Assembly: GCA_044223515.1 (NCBI GenBank)
Contig: JBGALV010000022.1
Location: forward strand, 1 to 55,242
Direction of reading: 5' to 3'
Source of the DNA: SHVZ01 sp044223515
Lineage (GTDB): Bacteria > Pseudomonadota > Alphaproteobacteria > SHVZ01
DNA: 55,242 bases
Shown: piece after piece, positions 8,742-17,509 of the stretch
Position numbering within the stretch: position 1 is the stretch's first letter
Layout of the letters: every line of letters begins with the position of its first letter
Notes under the pieces: generated by a model
What the model saw: only the letters and a program-made list of their open reading frames with translations
Database searches by the model: none
Told to the model about the DNA's origin: nothing
Made by a program: the position numbers and the translations under genes

Positions 8742-9836
8742 ATGAGCGGCATCGTCACCGCGCTTGGCTTGATGAGCGGCACCTCGATGGACGGCATCGA
8801 CGTAGCCGTGATCGACACCGATGGCGAGCGGGTGACCGACTTCGGCCCGGCCACGACCTATCCCTATCCGGACGACCTGTCCGTCGACCTCCGCGCGCTG
8901 GTCGCCGACGCCAAGCGGGCCGAGACCGGCAACCATGCCGAGATCGATCGCCGGGTGACCGAGGCGCAGATCAAGGCGGTCGAGCAGCTGCTGAAAGGTG
9001 CCGGCATCGATCGTCGCAAGATCGCCGTGGTCGGCTTCCACGGCCAGACCATCCTGCACCGCCCCGACCAGCGCGTGACCTACCAGCTCGGCAACGGCGC
9101 GCTGATGGCCGAGCGGCTCGGTATCGACGTCATCAACCGGTTCCGCGACGCCGACCTGACCGCCGGCGGTCAGGGCGCGCCGCTGGCGCCGCTCTATCAT
9201 CGCGCGCTCGCCAAGGATCTCGAACGTCCCCTCGCCGTGCTGAACCTCGGCGGCGTCGGCAACGTGACCTATCTCGACGGCGAGACCGTGATCGCCTTCG
9301 ACACCGGTCCCGCCAACGCGATGATCGACGATTGGATGCTGAAGCACACCGGCCAGTCCTACGACGCCGACGGCAGGCTTGCCGCCACCGGCAAGGTCGA
9401 CAAGGCGGCGCTGGCGAAGCTGATGGACAATCCCTACTTCGCGCTGAAGCCGCCGAAGTCGCTCGACCGCAACGACTTCCCGGCGACGCCGGTGCAAGGT
9501 CTGTCGCCCGCCGACGGCGCCGCGACGCTCCTGGCCTTCACGGTCGAGACCGTGCGCCGATCGCTCGATCATCTGCCGGGGAAGCCGAAGCGCTGGCTCG
9601 TCACCGGCGGCGGACGCCTCAACCCGACGATGATGGCGGCACTGGCCGAGGCGCTGAAGACGCCGGTGGCACCGGTCGACGCGGTCGGCTGGCAGGGCGA
9701 CTTCCTCGAGGCCCAATGCTTCGCTTTCCTCGCAGTCCGCAGCCTGCGCGGGCTTCCGCTCAGCGTGCCGACGACGACCGGCGCGCCGAAGCCGATGACC
9801 GGCGGCGTGCTGCATCGCGCGCGGAAGGCCGCCTGA
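8742..9836 (+). CDS. anmK: Anhydro-N-acetylmuramic acid kinase
   Basis: Cytoplasmic enzyme that opens the 1,6-anhydro ring of anhMurNAc and phosphorylates it with ATP to give MurNAc-6-phosphate, in peptidoglycan recycling. The 364-residue length is normal. The N-terminus carries the family phosphate-binding sequence GLMSGTSMDGIDVAV, followed by GFHGQTILH, DLTAGGQGAPLAPLYH and LNLGGVGNVTYL, and a GGGRLNPTMM stretch near the C-terminus. The ATG at 8742 agrees with family starts; a longer upstream open frame is antisense to the solute-binding protein gene and rejected. The serine hydrolase gene follows after 5 bases, implying an operon. Confidence 0.95.
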   Translation: MSGIVTALGLMSGTSMDGIDVAVIDTDGERVTDFGPATTYPYPDDLSVDLRALVADAKRAETGNHAEIDRRVTEAQIKAVEQLLKGAGIDRRKIAVVGFHGQTILHRPDQRVTYQLGNGALMAERLGIDVINRFRDADLTAGGQGAPLAPLYHRALAKDLERPLAVLNLGGVGNVTYLDGETVIAFDTGPANAMIDDWMLKHTGQSYDADGRLAATGKVDKAALAKLMDNPYFALKPPKSLDRNDFPATPVQGLSPADGAATLLAFTVETVRRSLDHLPGKPKRWLVTGGGRLNPTMMAALAEALKTPVAPVDAVGWQGDFLEAQCFAFLAVRSLRGLPLSVPTTTGAPKPMTGGVLHRARKAA

Positions 9837-9841
9837 TCTAG

Positions 9842-10855
9842 ATGAACGTCGACGGAGCCCTGAAGCAGGCGTTCTCGCTCGCCGAAGAGGCGGCCGAGTC
9901 CGGCCGAATCCCGGGCGCGATCCTGGGCGTGCTGTCGCCCGAGGGCAAGATCGCGGTCAAGGTGACGGGCCATGCCCAGAAGGTGCCGAAGAAGCGGAAG
10001 CTGACCCGCGCCACCTGGTTCGACCTCGCCAGCGTCACCAAGGTGATCGCGACGACGACCGAGATCATGAAGCTGGTAGAGGACGGCATCGCCTCGCTCG
10101 ACGACCCGCTGTCGAAGCACATCCCCGATCTCCACCAGTACGTCGCGGCCCACCCGATCCGGAAGCTGACGATCCGCCAGTGCATCTCCCACCAGAGCGG
10201 GCTGCCCGCGGTCGAGCCGATCTACACCTGGGGCAACGATCCCGAGACCCTGAAGGCGCATGTCCTGCAGAAGGACTGGGCCTTCGGCGCCAACGTCTAT
10301 TCGGACATCAACTTCATTCTGCTCGGCATCGTCATCGAGCGCTGCCGCGGCAAGGTGCTCGCGAAGCTCCCGCGCGGGCCGGGCTTGGGCTTCCTTCCGA
10401 AGAACAAGAGCTTCGCCGCGACCGAGCACTGCATGTGGCGCCGGCGCGTGATCGTCGGCCAGGTGCATGACGAGAACGCCTACTCGCTCGGGGGCTTTGC
10501 CGGCCATGCCGGGCTGTTCGGCACCATCGACGGCGTGCTCGGATACGCGAAGCGCCTGATGACCGGAAAGGAGCTGCAGCCGTCCTCGATCGCCGAGATC
10601 AGGAAGCGCCACTCCCCGACCAACAACATCGGCTGGCAGCACCATCACGAAGGCTGGTCCGGCGGCGACGGCTGCTCGCCCGAGACCATCGGGCACACCG
10701 GATTCACCGGGACCGGCCTCTGGATCGACTTCAAGCGCGGCTACGCTTGGTCGTTGCTGACCAACCGCGTCCATCCGACCCGGCATGTCGAGACCGGGAT
10801 CGCGGAGCTGCGCAAGGCCGTCGGGAATCGTCTCTCCGCCACCCTGCCGTTCTGA
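9842..10855 (+). CDS. Serine hydrolase, class C beta-lactamase-like family
   Basis: A 337-residue beta-lactamase/esterase-fold protein. The catalytic S-x-x-K tetrad is SVTK at residues 64-67, the tyrosine motif is YSD at 153-155, and the third motif is HTG (GHTGFTG) near residue 285. No signal peptide is apparent, so a cytoplasmic esterase, amidase or D-peptidase is more likely than a periplasmic beta-lactamase. It lies 5 bases after anmK and 9 bases before the EamA transporter gene, all on the plus strand. Its neighbourhood suggests action on a wall-derived or related small molecule, but that is inference; the family is functionally broad. Confidence 0.88.
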   Translation: MNVDGALKQAFSLAEEAAESGRIPGAILGVLSPEGKIAVKVTGHAQKVPKKRKLTRATWFDLASVTKVIATTTEIMKLVEDGIASLDDPLSKHIPDLHQYVAAHPIRKLTIRQCISHQSGLPAVEPIYTWGNDPETLKAHVLQKDWAFGANVYSDINFILLGIVIERCRGKVLAKLPRGPGLGFLPKNKSFAATEHCMWRRRVIVGQVHDENAYSLGGFAGHAGLFGTIDGVLGYAKRLMTGKELQPSSIAEIRKRHSPTNNIGWQHHHEGWSGGDGCSPETIGHTGFTGTGLWIDFKRGYAWSLLTNRVHPTRHVETGIAELRKAVGNRLSATLPF

Positions 10856-10864
10856 GCCGCCGCC

Positions 10865-11713
10865 GTGTCGACCTACGCCCGCGGCTTCGCCCTGGTCCTC
10901 GGCGCCGCGCTGGTCTGGAGCACGGGCGGGCTGATCGTGCGCTCCATCACCGCCGAATCCTGGACGACCGTGTTCTGGCGCTCGGCGAGCTGTGCTGCGT
11001 TCCTGCTGGCCTATCTCTGGATCTCCGAGCGGCGCCTGCCGTGGCGGCCCTTCGTCCAGGCCGGATGGATCGCGGTCGGGCTTGGCGCCGCCTTCGCGAC
11101 GAGCTCGATCTCGTTCGTGCAGGCGCTCGCCTTAACCACGGTCGCCAACACGCTGATGATCCTGAGCCTGGCGCCGATCATCGCCGGGCTGATGGCGCGG
11201 CTCATCCTGAATGAGCCGATCGACGGCCGCACCTGGATCGCGATCGCCGTCGCGGCCTTGGGCGTCTGCGTGATGATGGGAAGGTTGCCGAGCGGCGACG
11301 ACCTTCTCGGCACCGCGCTCGCGGCGCTGAGCGCCATCGCCTACTCCTGCACGGTCGTGATCGTGCGCGCACGGCGCGACCTGCCGATGGTCCCGGGCGC
11401 GTTCTTCGCCGGCGTCTTCGCGATGCTGGTCTCGCTGCCGATGGCACCGACGCTCGCGGTCACCTCTCACGACCTCCCGCTGCTGCTGCTCTTCGGCGCC
11501 GGCCAGCTCGGCGTCGGCATGGCGCTGTTCACCAACGGCGCCCGCTTCATCCCGGCGGCGGTCTCGTCGCTGATCAGCCTCGCCGAGATCGCGCTCGGGC
11601 CGGTCTGGGTGTGGCTTGCCTACGGCGAAAACCCCGGCCCCTGGGTCTTGAGCGGCGGCGCGATCGTGATGGCGGCCTTGATCGTCCACACGCTCGCCGG
11701 ACGGCGCCGCGGC
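10865..11713 (+). CDS. EamA/DMT family transporter, 3' end disrupted by a duplication
   Basis: Inner-membrane drug/metabolite transporter with two EamA repeats and about ten hydrophobic helices, starting at GTG 10865 (VSTYARGFALVLGAALVWSTGG). Substrate is unknown; the family exports metabolites or amino acids. The recognisable protein ends around LIVHTLAGRRR (near 11710), a normal length of about 283 residues. There is no stop there. A perfect 43-bp tandem repeat (11671-11756) shifts the frame, and the open frame then runs antisense through pdxY to 12631 with low-complexity, non-family sequence. I give only the part supported as transporter; the true 3' end is uncertain. Confidence 0.8.
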
Positions 11714-11756
11714 GGCGGCCTTGATCGTCCACACGCTCGCCGGACGGCGCCGCGGC
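11671..11756. repeat. Perfect 43-bp tandem direct repeat
   Basis: Two identical copies (11671-11713 and 11714-11756) lie head to tail at the junction of the convergent EamA transporter and pdxY genes. The unit begins ggcggccttgatcgtccaca. Its length is not a multiple of three, so it changes the frame of both genes. It could be a true replication-slippage duplication or an overlap left by joining two contigs. Confidence 0.95.
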
Positions 11757-12592
11757 GCGGCGATCTTCGCGACCTCGATCATCGTCGTCGGATTGACGAT
11801 ACGATCCAGCGCGGCGACCAGCGCCAACTCGCGCTGTCCGGACTTCACCGTTGCCGCGATCACTTCGGCCATGCCGGAGGCGGCGCGCTTGAGGGATTCC
11901 GCGATCGCGCCCCATTCGAGGTAGTGACCGAGGATCAGGGCCGAGATCAGGTCGCCGGTGCCGTTGAGCGGACGATCGATCCGAGGTGCGGTCGCGCGCC
12001 AGAGGCCCATGTTGGTCGCGGCCAGCGTCGAGATGCGACCGTTCTCGGGCAACCCGGTCAGCACGACGGTGCGCGGCCCCTTGCGACGAAGCGCGTGCAT
12101 CGCGACCCGTGCGGAATCGACGTCGGTCACCTGCATCCGGGTCAGCTGCTCGAGCTCGAAGACGTTCGGCGTGCAGATGTCGGCCAGAGGGACCAGCCTT
12201 TCGGCGATCGCTTCGGGAACGCCGGGGCGGACGAAGACGCGTCCACCGTCGCCGATCACCGGATCCAGCAGATACAGCGCCTGCGGATTGGCGCTTTTCG
12301 CCGACGCCACCGCCTCCGCGACGACCGCCGCGGTGCCGGCTTCGCCGAGATATCCCGAGAGCACCGCGCGGCACTCCTTGAGGACGCCAAGCGCCTTCAG
12401 GCCGCGCAGCAGTTCGGCGTTCTCCGCCGGCGGCACGACGCGGCCGGAGAAGCTGCCGTGGCCCGGATGGTTCGAGAACGAGACGGTGTCGAGACGCCAG
12501 ACCTCATGCCCCATCCGCATCAGCGGCAGGGCGGCGGCGGAGTTTCCGACATGTCCGTAAACGACCGAGGACTGGATGGAGAGGATCGGCAT
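11714..12592 (-). CDS. pdxY: Pyridoxal kinase, 3' end disrupted by the duplication
   Basis: Ribokinase-fold kinase that phosphorylates pyridoxal (or pyridoxine/pyridoxamine) in the PLP salvage pathway. Features are the N-terminal ILSIQSSVVYGHVGNSAA substrate loop, LLDPVIGDGGRVFV, the TPNVFELEQLT segment and the catalytic anion-hole motif NGTGDLISALILGH. I choose ATG 12592 (MPILSIQSS) by family start; a GTG at 12610 is possible. Family similarity ends near VNPTTMIEVAKI (about 11760), a normal length. No stop is found: beyond the 43-bp repeat the open frame continues antisense through the transporter gene to 11132, which I take as an artefact of the disruption. Confidence 0.85.
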
Positions 12593-12766
12593 GGGCCGCG
12601 ACCATGCCACAGCCGGGAGGCGCGTCGATAAAATTCCATCGGCGGGCTAACCGCGTGTTCCCTTTCGGTCCCGCTGGAACGAATCGGCATCCCTTGCGTG
12701 CGAACGAAACGCGAGCACGTCTAGCAGTTGCGGTCCCTACGAGAACACGAATCAATATCCGGCGTA

Positions 12767-13678
12767 TCAGCCCTGAGCCAGCCAGTCCTCGATCAGGCGC
12801 CGGGCGATGGAATCTTGGCGTGGCAGGGTCTTGCCCTGCGCCTGGAAGTCGCGGAGCTCCGCCCGGCTGAACCAGGCGCAATCCTCGAGCTCGCTCTGGT
12901 TGAGCTGGATCTCCCGGCTGGTGGCGGCCGCATGAAAGCCGATCATGAGGGAGGCCGGGAACGGCCAGGGCTGGGAGGAGTGGTAGCGGACCTCGTCGAC
13001 CCGGATGCCCGCCTCCTCGTAGACCTCGCGGGCGACCGTCTCCTCCAGGCTCTCGCCCGGCTCGAGGAATCCCGCGAGCGTCGAATACATGCCCGGCGGC
13101 CAGACCTTCTGGCGACCGAGCAGCGCCCTGTCGCCGTCATGGACCAGCATGATCACCGCCGGATCGGTACGCGGAAAATGCGAGGCCTTGCAGTCGGGAT
13201 CCGTGCAGCGCCGCACATGGCCGGCTTCCACGCTTTCGGTCGCGGCGCCGCAGACGCCGCAGAAGCGATGGCGCGCGTGCCACCACATGAGTCCGCGCGC
13301 ATAGGCCAGCAGCGAGCCCTCCTCGCGGCCGATCAGAGGGCCGACGCGGCGGAGGTCTGTCCATTCGCCCATGCCCTCGGCGCGGCGCAGGGCCTCTTCC
13401 TCGCTCCAATGCGAGACGTCGATCGCGATGTGCATCCGCTCGCCGCTCTCGCCGAGCACGGCGAGCGTCGACGCCTCGTCGACCCAGCCGCGCACGGTCT
13501 CGACCGGCAGAAGAGCCGCCTGCGGATTGTCGCCACCGACGATCAAGCTCCGCGTCTGCCAGACGGCGACGACGTGCGAGCGCTGCTCTCCGAGCAGGCG
13601 CGCGACCCAGTCTTCCTCGGTACGGAGATGCGCCAGGCGGTCGAGGCCGCCTCCGGAATAGAAGTTCACACGTGTCAT
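12767..13678 (-). CDS. nudC: NAD(+)/NADH pyrophosphatase
   Basis: Nudix hydrolase cleaving NADH/NAD to NMN(H) and AMP; NudC enzymes also remove NAD caps from RNA. A 303-residue protein with an N-terminal domain, a four-cysteine zinc ribbon (CGVCGAATESVEAGHVRRC...C, about residues 148-171), and the Nudix box GFLEPGESLEETVAREVYEEAGI. The downstream SQPWPFPASLMIGF segment carries the SQPWPFPxS motif that distinguishes NudC from other Nudix proteins. It starts with ATG 13678, about 29 bases after the GNAT gene of the kamA operon on the same strand, so co-transcription is possible but not shown. Confidence 0.95.
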   Translation of the reverse strand: MTRVNFYSGGGLDRLAHLRTEEDWVARLLGEQRSHVVAVWQTRSLIVGGDNPQAALLPVETVRGWVDEASTLAVLGESGERMHIAIDVSHWSEEEALRRAEGMGEWTDLRRVGPLIGREEGSLLAYARGLMWWHARHRFCGVCGAATESVEAGHVRRCTDPDCKASHFPRTDPAVIMLVHDGDRALLGRQKVWPPGMYSTLAGFLEPGESLEETVAREVYEEAGIRVDEVRYHSSQPWPFPASLMIGFHAAATSREIQLNQSELEDCAWFSRAELRDFQAQGKTLPRQDSIARRLIEDWLAQG

Positions 13679-13707
13679 CGGGCTTAGGCTGCGCCCGATG
13701 CGAGGCC

Positions 13708-14193
13708 TCAGTCCAGCGCCTTGACGAAGATCACCTTGCCGTCGCCATCGGCATAGAAGTGATCGAGCCGCGCCACCTCGGCGTAGCCGCAGGCGCGGTA
13801 GAAGGCGCGGGTCGGTTCATACTGAGCGCGCGAGGACGTGTCGACGTAGACGCGGCGGCCGCCGAGCTTCTTCACCGCCTCGCCGCAGGCGCGCTCCAGG
13901 ATCCGGCCGACGCCGCCGCCTCGCCGCGTGTTGTCGACGACGATCCAGTAGAGGTCGTGGCTGGTCTCGGTGCCGGCGATCGGACCGAAGCAGACATAGC
14001 CGACCGGCTGCCCGCCTTCCTCGGCGAAGATGAAGTGGTAGCCGCTGGGTCCTTCGCCCTTCGCGAGCGCGTCGTCGACCAGCTCGACCGCGATCTCCTC
14101 CTCAGGACCCGAGAAGAAACCGGTCGAGGCGACCATGCGACGGACGGCGATGCGGTCTTCCGGCTTCACGCCGGTTCGAAGCGCGACGGCCAT
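13708..14193 (-). CDS. GNAT family N-acetyltransferase of the kamA/ATP-grasp operon
   Basis: A 161-residue GNAT-fold acetyltransferase. The acetyl-CoA binding region appears as WIVVDNTRRGGGVGRILERACGEAVKKLG, with R-R-G-G-G-V-G as the pyrophosphate loop, followed by RVYVDTSSRAQYEPTRAFYRACGYAEVARL. The ATG at 14193 lies 2 bases after the stop of the upstream ATP-grasp gene, so it is the last member of the four-gene kamA operon. Lysine 2,3-aminomutase plus a GNAT is also the logic of N-epsilon-acetyl-beta-lysine synthesis (ablA/ablB), but this protein is shorter than AblB and I cannot claim orthology. The acceptor amine is probably the product of the operon. Confidence 0.88.
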   Translation of the reverse strand: MAVALRTGVKPEDRIAVRRMVASTGFFSGPEEEIAVELVDDALAKGEGPSGYHFIFAEEGGQPVGYVCFGPIAGTETSHDLYWIVVDNTRRGGGVGRILERACGEAVKKLGGRRVYVDTSSRAQYEPTRAFYRACGYAEVARLDHFYADGDGKVIFVKALD

Positions 14194-14195
14194 GC

Positions 14196-15206
14196 TCAAC
14201 CGACGGCGCGCTTCAGCGCCGGTTCGAGATCGAGGCAGCCGACGATGTCGCGGACGAGATCGACCTGATCGAGGCCGACGCGACGCGCAGCGGCGACGAG
14301 GCCGGCATCGCCGGAGAGGCATGGATTGGCGTTCACCTCGAGCACCCAAGGCCGCCCACGGCCGTCGACGCGGAAGTCGATACGAGCGCAGCCCGAGAGG
14401 CGGAAGAGTTTCCAGCAACGCCGCGCGGTCGCCTCGAGCCTCGCCAGCAGCATGTCGTCGCCGTCGAAGTCGTAGCGGCGGGGCGTGTTGTTGTAGGCGT
14501 GCGACTCCGGATCCCACTTCGCCGCATAGTCGACGAGGCGAGGCTGGTCGGGCGCGAAGCCGATGAACTCGATCTCCGCCGGCGGCATCAGGCGAGGAGC
14601 CTCGGCAGAGCCGACGAGTCCTAAGTTGAACTCGCGGCCGTCGATGAAGGCTTCGGCGAACCAGGTGCCGCCGAAACGCTCCATCCGCTGCGCCTGGATC
14701 GACCGCAGGGCGCTCCCCTCGCCGATGGACGAGGCATCGAGGCCGATCGAGGCATGTTCCCAGACCGACTTCACGATGAAGCGGCCCTCGGGGATCCGGC
14801 CGGCAGCCAGATCCTCGGGCTCGATCCAGGGCGCCGTATCGATGCCGGCCGCCGCCATCGCACGCTTGGCGACGAGCTTGCTCGCGGTGCCTAAGATCGC
14901 GTCGGCAGAGCATCCGGTATAGGGAATGCCCATCGCGTCCAGCATCTGCGGCACGACGCCGATCAGCTGGCCCTTACCGTCGAGGGACTCGACGAGGTTG
15001 AAGGCGAAGGCAGGCTTCATGCGCTTCAGCCGGTCGGCGAGGCGCTGGAGATTGAGGTCGACCGGGATTGCGACCGGCTTCCAGCCGAGCCCGGCGAGCT
15101 GCGCCGAGATCTCGGTCACCTGGAGAAGCGTGTCCTGCTCGTCCGGCGGCGCATCCGGCGCCACGCGGCCATGGACCACGGCAACGGGACGCCCGTTGCT
15201 TCTCAT
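14196..15206 (-). CDS. ATP-grasp ligase related to D-alanine--D-alanine ligase (second copy)
   Basis: A 336-residue ATP-grasp protein expected to join a carboxylate to an amine with ATP via an acylphosphate. ATP-grasp features include FIVKSVWEHASIGLDASS (phosphate loop), FAEAFIDGREFNLGLVG, and the metal-binding C-terminal block RIDFRVDGRGRPWVLEVNANPCLS. It resembles Ddl in layout but lacks the usual EGSS-x-GV and EINTMPGFT sequences, so cell-wall D-Ala-D-Ala synthesis is unlikely. Its start overlaps the stop of the first ATP-grasp gene (ATGA). Two distinct ligases in a row suggest two successive couplings, or a heteromeric ligase. Confidence 0.87.
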   Translation of the reverse strand: MRSNGRPVAVVHGRVAPDAPPDEQDTLLQVTEISAQLAGLGWKPVAIPVDLNLQRLADRLKRMKPAFAFNLVESLDGKGQLIGVVPQMLDAMGIPYTGCSADAILGTASKLVAKRAMAAAGIDTAPWIEPEDLAAGRIPEGRFIVKSVWEHASIGLDASSIGEGSALRSIQAQRMERFGGTWFAEAFIDGREFNLGLVGSAEAPRLMPPAEIEFIGFAPDQPRLVDYAAKWDPESHAYNNTPRRYDFDGDDMLLARLEATARRCWKLFRLSGCARIDFRVDGRGRPWVLEVNANPCLSGDAGLVAAARRVGLDQVDLVRDIVGCLDLEPALKRAVG

Positions 15207-16186
15207 GCGCGCCCTCCCACCCGGCGGCTCGCGGATCGGACGATCATTCCGATCAGGTCCTGATACGGGATGCCGGCCTGGGTCGCAAGGATCGGCAGGT
15301 CCGAGTGCAGCGGGTTGAGACCGGCGAGCGGGTTCACCTCGATGAAGGAGGGCCGCCCTTGAGCGTCGCAGCGAAGATCGATTCGACCGGCATCGCGGCA
15401 GTTCAGCACCTGCCAGGCGCGGACCGCGAGCTTCTCGGCCTCGCGCGCCGTCTCGTCCTTCACCAGCGTGTAGGTGATCCGCGTCTCGCACTCCTCCTTG
15501 TTGAGGAGGCCGTAGTTGGTGCTCTCGGCGGTGCCGAGGAACCCCACCTCGAGCGCGCCGATCGACGTCGTCTCCGCGCCCTCGCCGGTGAGGCCGACGG
15601 TAAACTCGCGGCCCGGCAGAAAGGTCTCGACGATCGCCGGCTGCTTGAACGTCGCGATGATGTCGCGACAGCCCTCGACGAGATCGATCTTCGAGGTCAC
15701 GCGCGACTTGCCGCCGACGCCCTTCCCCGTGCCTTCGGCCACGGGCTTCACGAACAGCGGGAACGGCAGGTCGATCTTCTCCGCTTCCTCGGCGTTCGCC
15801 ACGACGGCGAAGTCGGGCGTCGGAATCCCGTGTGCGCGGACGATGTGCTTGGTCAGGCCCTTGTGCAGGGTCAACGCCATCACGACCGTGTCGGCGAAAG
15901 TGCAGGCGATGCCGTAGGCCTCGAGCAGCGCCGGCACCTGCGCCTCGCGCCCGATGCCGTACATGCCCTCGCAGATATTGAAGACGAGATCCCAGCGCTT
16001 GCCTTCGGTGAGGCGAGCCGCCAGCGCCTTGATGTTGCCGATGCGCTCGACCTGGTGGCCGAGCCCGATCAGCGCCCCTTCGATCGACTCGATCGTGTTG
16101 ACGCTGTCGAACTCCGCGGTCTCCTCGAGGCCGTATCCCGCCTTGAGGTAGTCGTCGCGCAGGTCATAGGTGAAGCCGACGCGCAT
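15203..16186 (-). CDS. ATP-grasp ligase related to D-alanine--D-alanine ligase (first copy)
   Basis: A 327-residue ATP-grasp protein. The N-terminus MRVGFTYDLRDDYLKAGYG forms a Rossmann-like first domain. The ATP site is seen as LFVKPVAEGTGKGVGGKSRV and VETFLPGREFTVGLTGEG, and the metal/phosphate site as RIDLRCDAQGRPSFIEVNPLAGLNP. The EGTGKGV phosphate loop differs from the EGSS-x-GV of cell-wall Ddl. It is only distantly similar to the other ATP-grasp protein in this operon, so this is not a recent duplication. The gene begins 15 bases after the kamA stop. Substrate unknown; a beta-amino acid from the KamA-type enzyme is the obvious candidate. Confidence 0.87.
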   Translation of the reverse strand: MRVGFTYDLRDDYLKAGYGLEETAEFDSVNTIESIEGALIGLGHQVERIGNIKALAARLTEGKRWDLVFNICEGMYGIGREAQVPALLEAYGIACTFADTVVMALTLHKGLTKHIVRAHGIPTPDFAVVANAEEAEKIDLPFPLFVKPVAEGTGKGVGGKSRVTSKIDLVEGCRDIIATFKQPAIVETFLPGREFTVGLTGEGAETTSIGALEVGFLGTAESTNYGLLNKEECETRITYTLVKDETAREAEKLAVRAWQVLNCRDAGRIDLRCDAQGRPSFIEVNPLAGLNPLHSDLPILATQAGIPYQDLIGMIVRSASRRVGGRA

Positions 16187-16201
16187 CGTCGATGCCGGCG
16201 G

Positions 16202-17509
16202 CTACTCCGCGGCGCGCGGAAGCTGACGGTCCCGGCCCACCCGGCCTTCGGGGTCGGTGTAGCGATACACGTTCCCTTCGAAGTTCCGGATGAGGAGATC
16301 GTCACCGTCGCGGCCGACCACGTATTCGGGCAGCAGCGGGATCTTGCCGCCGCCGCCGGGCGCGTCGATCACGTAGTGCGGCACCGCGTAGCCGGTGGTG
16401 TGGCCGCGCAGCGCCTCGATGATCGCGAGTCCCTTGTCGACCGAGGTGCGGAAGTGCGAGGAGCCGGTGATCGGGTCGCACTGATAGAGGTAATAGGGCT
16501 TCACCCGGATCTTGAGGAGCTCGTGAACGAGCTTCTTCATGACCTCGGCGTCGTCGTTGATGCCCTTCAGCAGCACGGTCTGGCTGCCCATCGGGATGCC
16601 GGCATCCGCCAGGCGGTCGGCGGCGAAGCGCACTTCCGTCGAGACGTCGTCGGGATGGGTGTAGTGGATCGAGAGCCAGACCCGGTGCTTGCGGAGGATC
16701 TTGGCGAGCTTGCCGGTGATGCGTTGCGGCAGCACCACGGGAACCTTGGATCCGACGCGCACGAACTCGATGTGCGGGATCTCGCGAAGGCGCGAGAGCA
16801 GCCAATCGAGCCGGTCGTCGGAGAGGGTCAGCGGGTCGCCACCCGACAGCAGCACGTCGCGGACCTGCGGCGTGCGGCGGAGATATGCCAGCGCGTTTTC
16901 CCACTGCTTGTAGCTGAAGCTGTACTCGTTGCTGCCTTCGCCGACCATGCGGCTGCGGGTGCAGTAGCGGCAGTAGGTCGAGCAGAAGCCGGTGGTGAGG
17001 AACAGCACGCGGTCGGGGTAGCGATGGACCAGCCCCTCGACCTCCGTGTCGTGATCTTCGCCGAGAGGATCGTCCGCCTCGCCCGGCGTCTTCAGGTATT
17101 CGGTGCCGACCGGGATGTGCGTGCGACGCAGCGGATGCTGGGCATCGTCACGGTCGAAGAGGCTCAGGTAATAGGGCGTGATGCCGACCGGCAGCGAGCC
17201 GGTGTGGCGCTCGATCGCCGAGCGCTCGTCCTCGGAGAGGTTGAGGATGCGCGACAGGCTGTCGAGCGAGCGGATGCGGTTGCGCACCTGCCACTGCCAG
17301 TCGTTCCACTCGGCGAGCGTCGCCTGCGGGAAGAACCGCTTGCGGAAGGCGTTGGTACGCTCGCTGACGGGAAATTTGGGCGCAGAGGCACGCTTCTTCT
17401 TTCCGCCCGATATCAACCGGCGGGTGAGGGCCTCGATGGCCGCGGCGTTGCTTGAATCGCAGCCGCGCGTGGAGATGGTACTCGGAGGCTGTTCGGCGTC
17501 GTTCGGCAT
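16202..17509 (-). CDS. KamA-type radical SAM aminomutase (lysine 2,3-aminomutase family)
   Basis: A 435-residue radical SAM, PLP-dependent enzyme of the lysine 2,3-aminomutase family, which converts L-lysine to L-beta-lysine. The 4Fe-4S cluster motif C-x3-C-x2-C is Cys176, Cys180, Cys183 (TGFCSTYCRYC). PLP would bind Lys389 in DAPGGGGK. The two acidic residues known to hold the lysine side-chain amine in clostridial LAM (Asp293 and Asp330) align with Asp345 (YQCD) and Asp382 (IDAPGG). This favours lysine or a similar diamino acid as substrate. It is longer than EF-P-modifying EpmB and has no efp or epmA beside it. First gene of a four-gene minus-strand operon. Confidence 0.92.
   Translation of the reverse strand: MPNDAEQPPSTISTRGCDSSNAAAIEALTRRLISGGKKKRASAPKFPVSERTNAFRKRFFPQATLAEWNDWQWQVRNRIRSLDSLSRILNLSEDERSAIERHTGSLPVGITPYYLSLFDRDDAQHPLRRTHIPVGTEYLKTPGEADDPLGEDHDTEVEGLVHRYPDRVLFLTTGFCSTYCRYCTRSRMVGEGSNEYSFSYKQWENALAYLRRTPQVRDVLLSGGDPLTLSDDRLDWLLSRLREIPHIEFVRVGSKVPVVLPQRITGKLAKILRKHRVWLSIHYTHPDDVSTEVRFAADRLADAGIPMGSQTVLLKGINDDAEVMKKLVHELLKIRVKPYYLYQCDPITGSSHFRTSVDKGLAIIEALRGHTTGYAVPHYVIDAPGGGGKIPLLPEYVVGRDGDDLLIRNFEGNVYRYTDPEGRVGRDRQLPRAAE

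Noticed and set aside
11757..12631. Extension of the EamA transporter frame through pdxY
   Set aside because: It is antisense to a clearly recognisable kinase and has no transporter features; it exists only because the 43-bp repeat shifts the frame.
15068..17455. 795-codon plus-strand open frame opposite the ATP-grasp and kamA genes
   Set aside because: Composition typical of antisense frames; the minus strand has four proteins with catalytic motifs in order.
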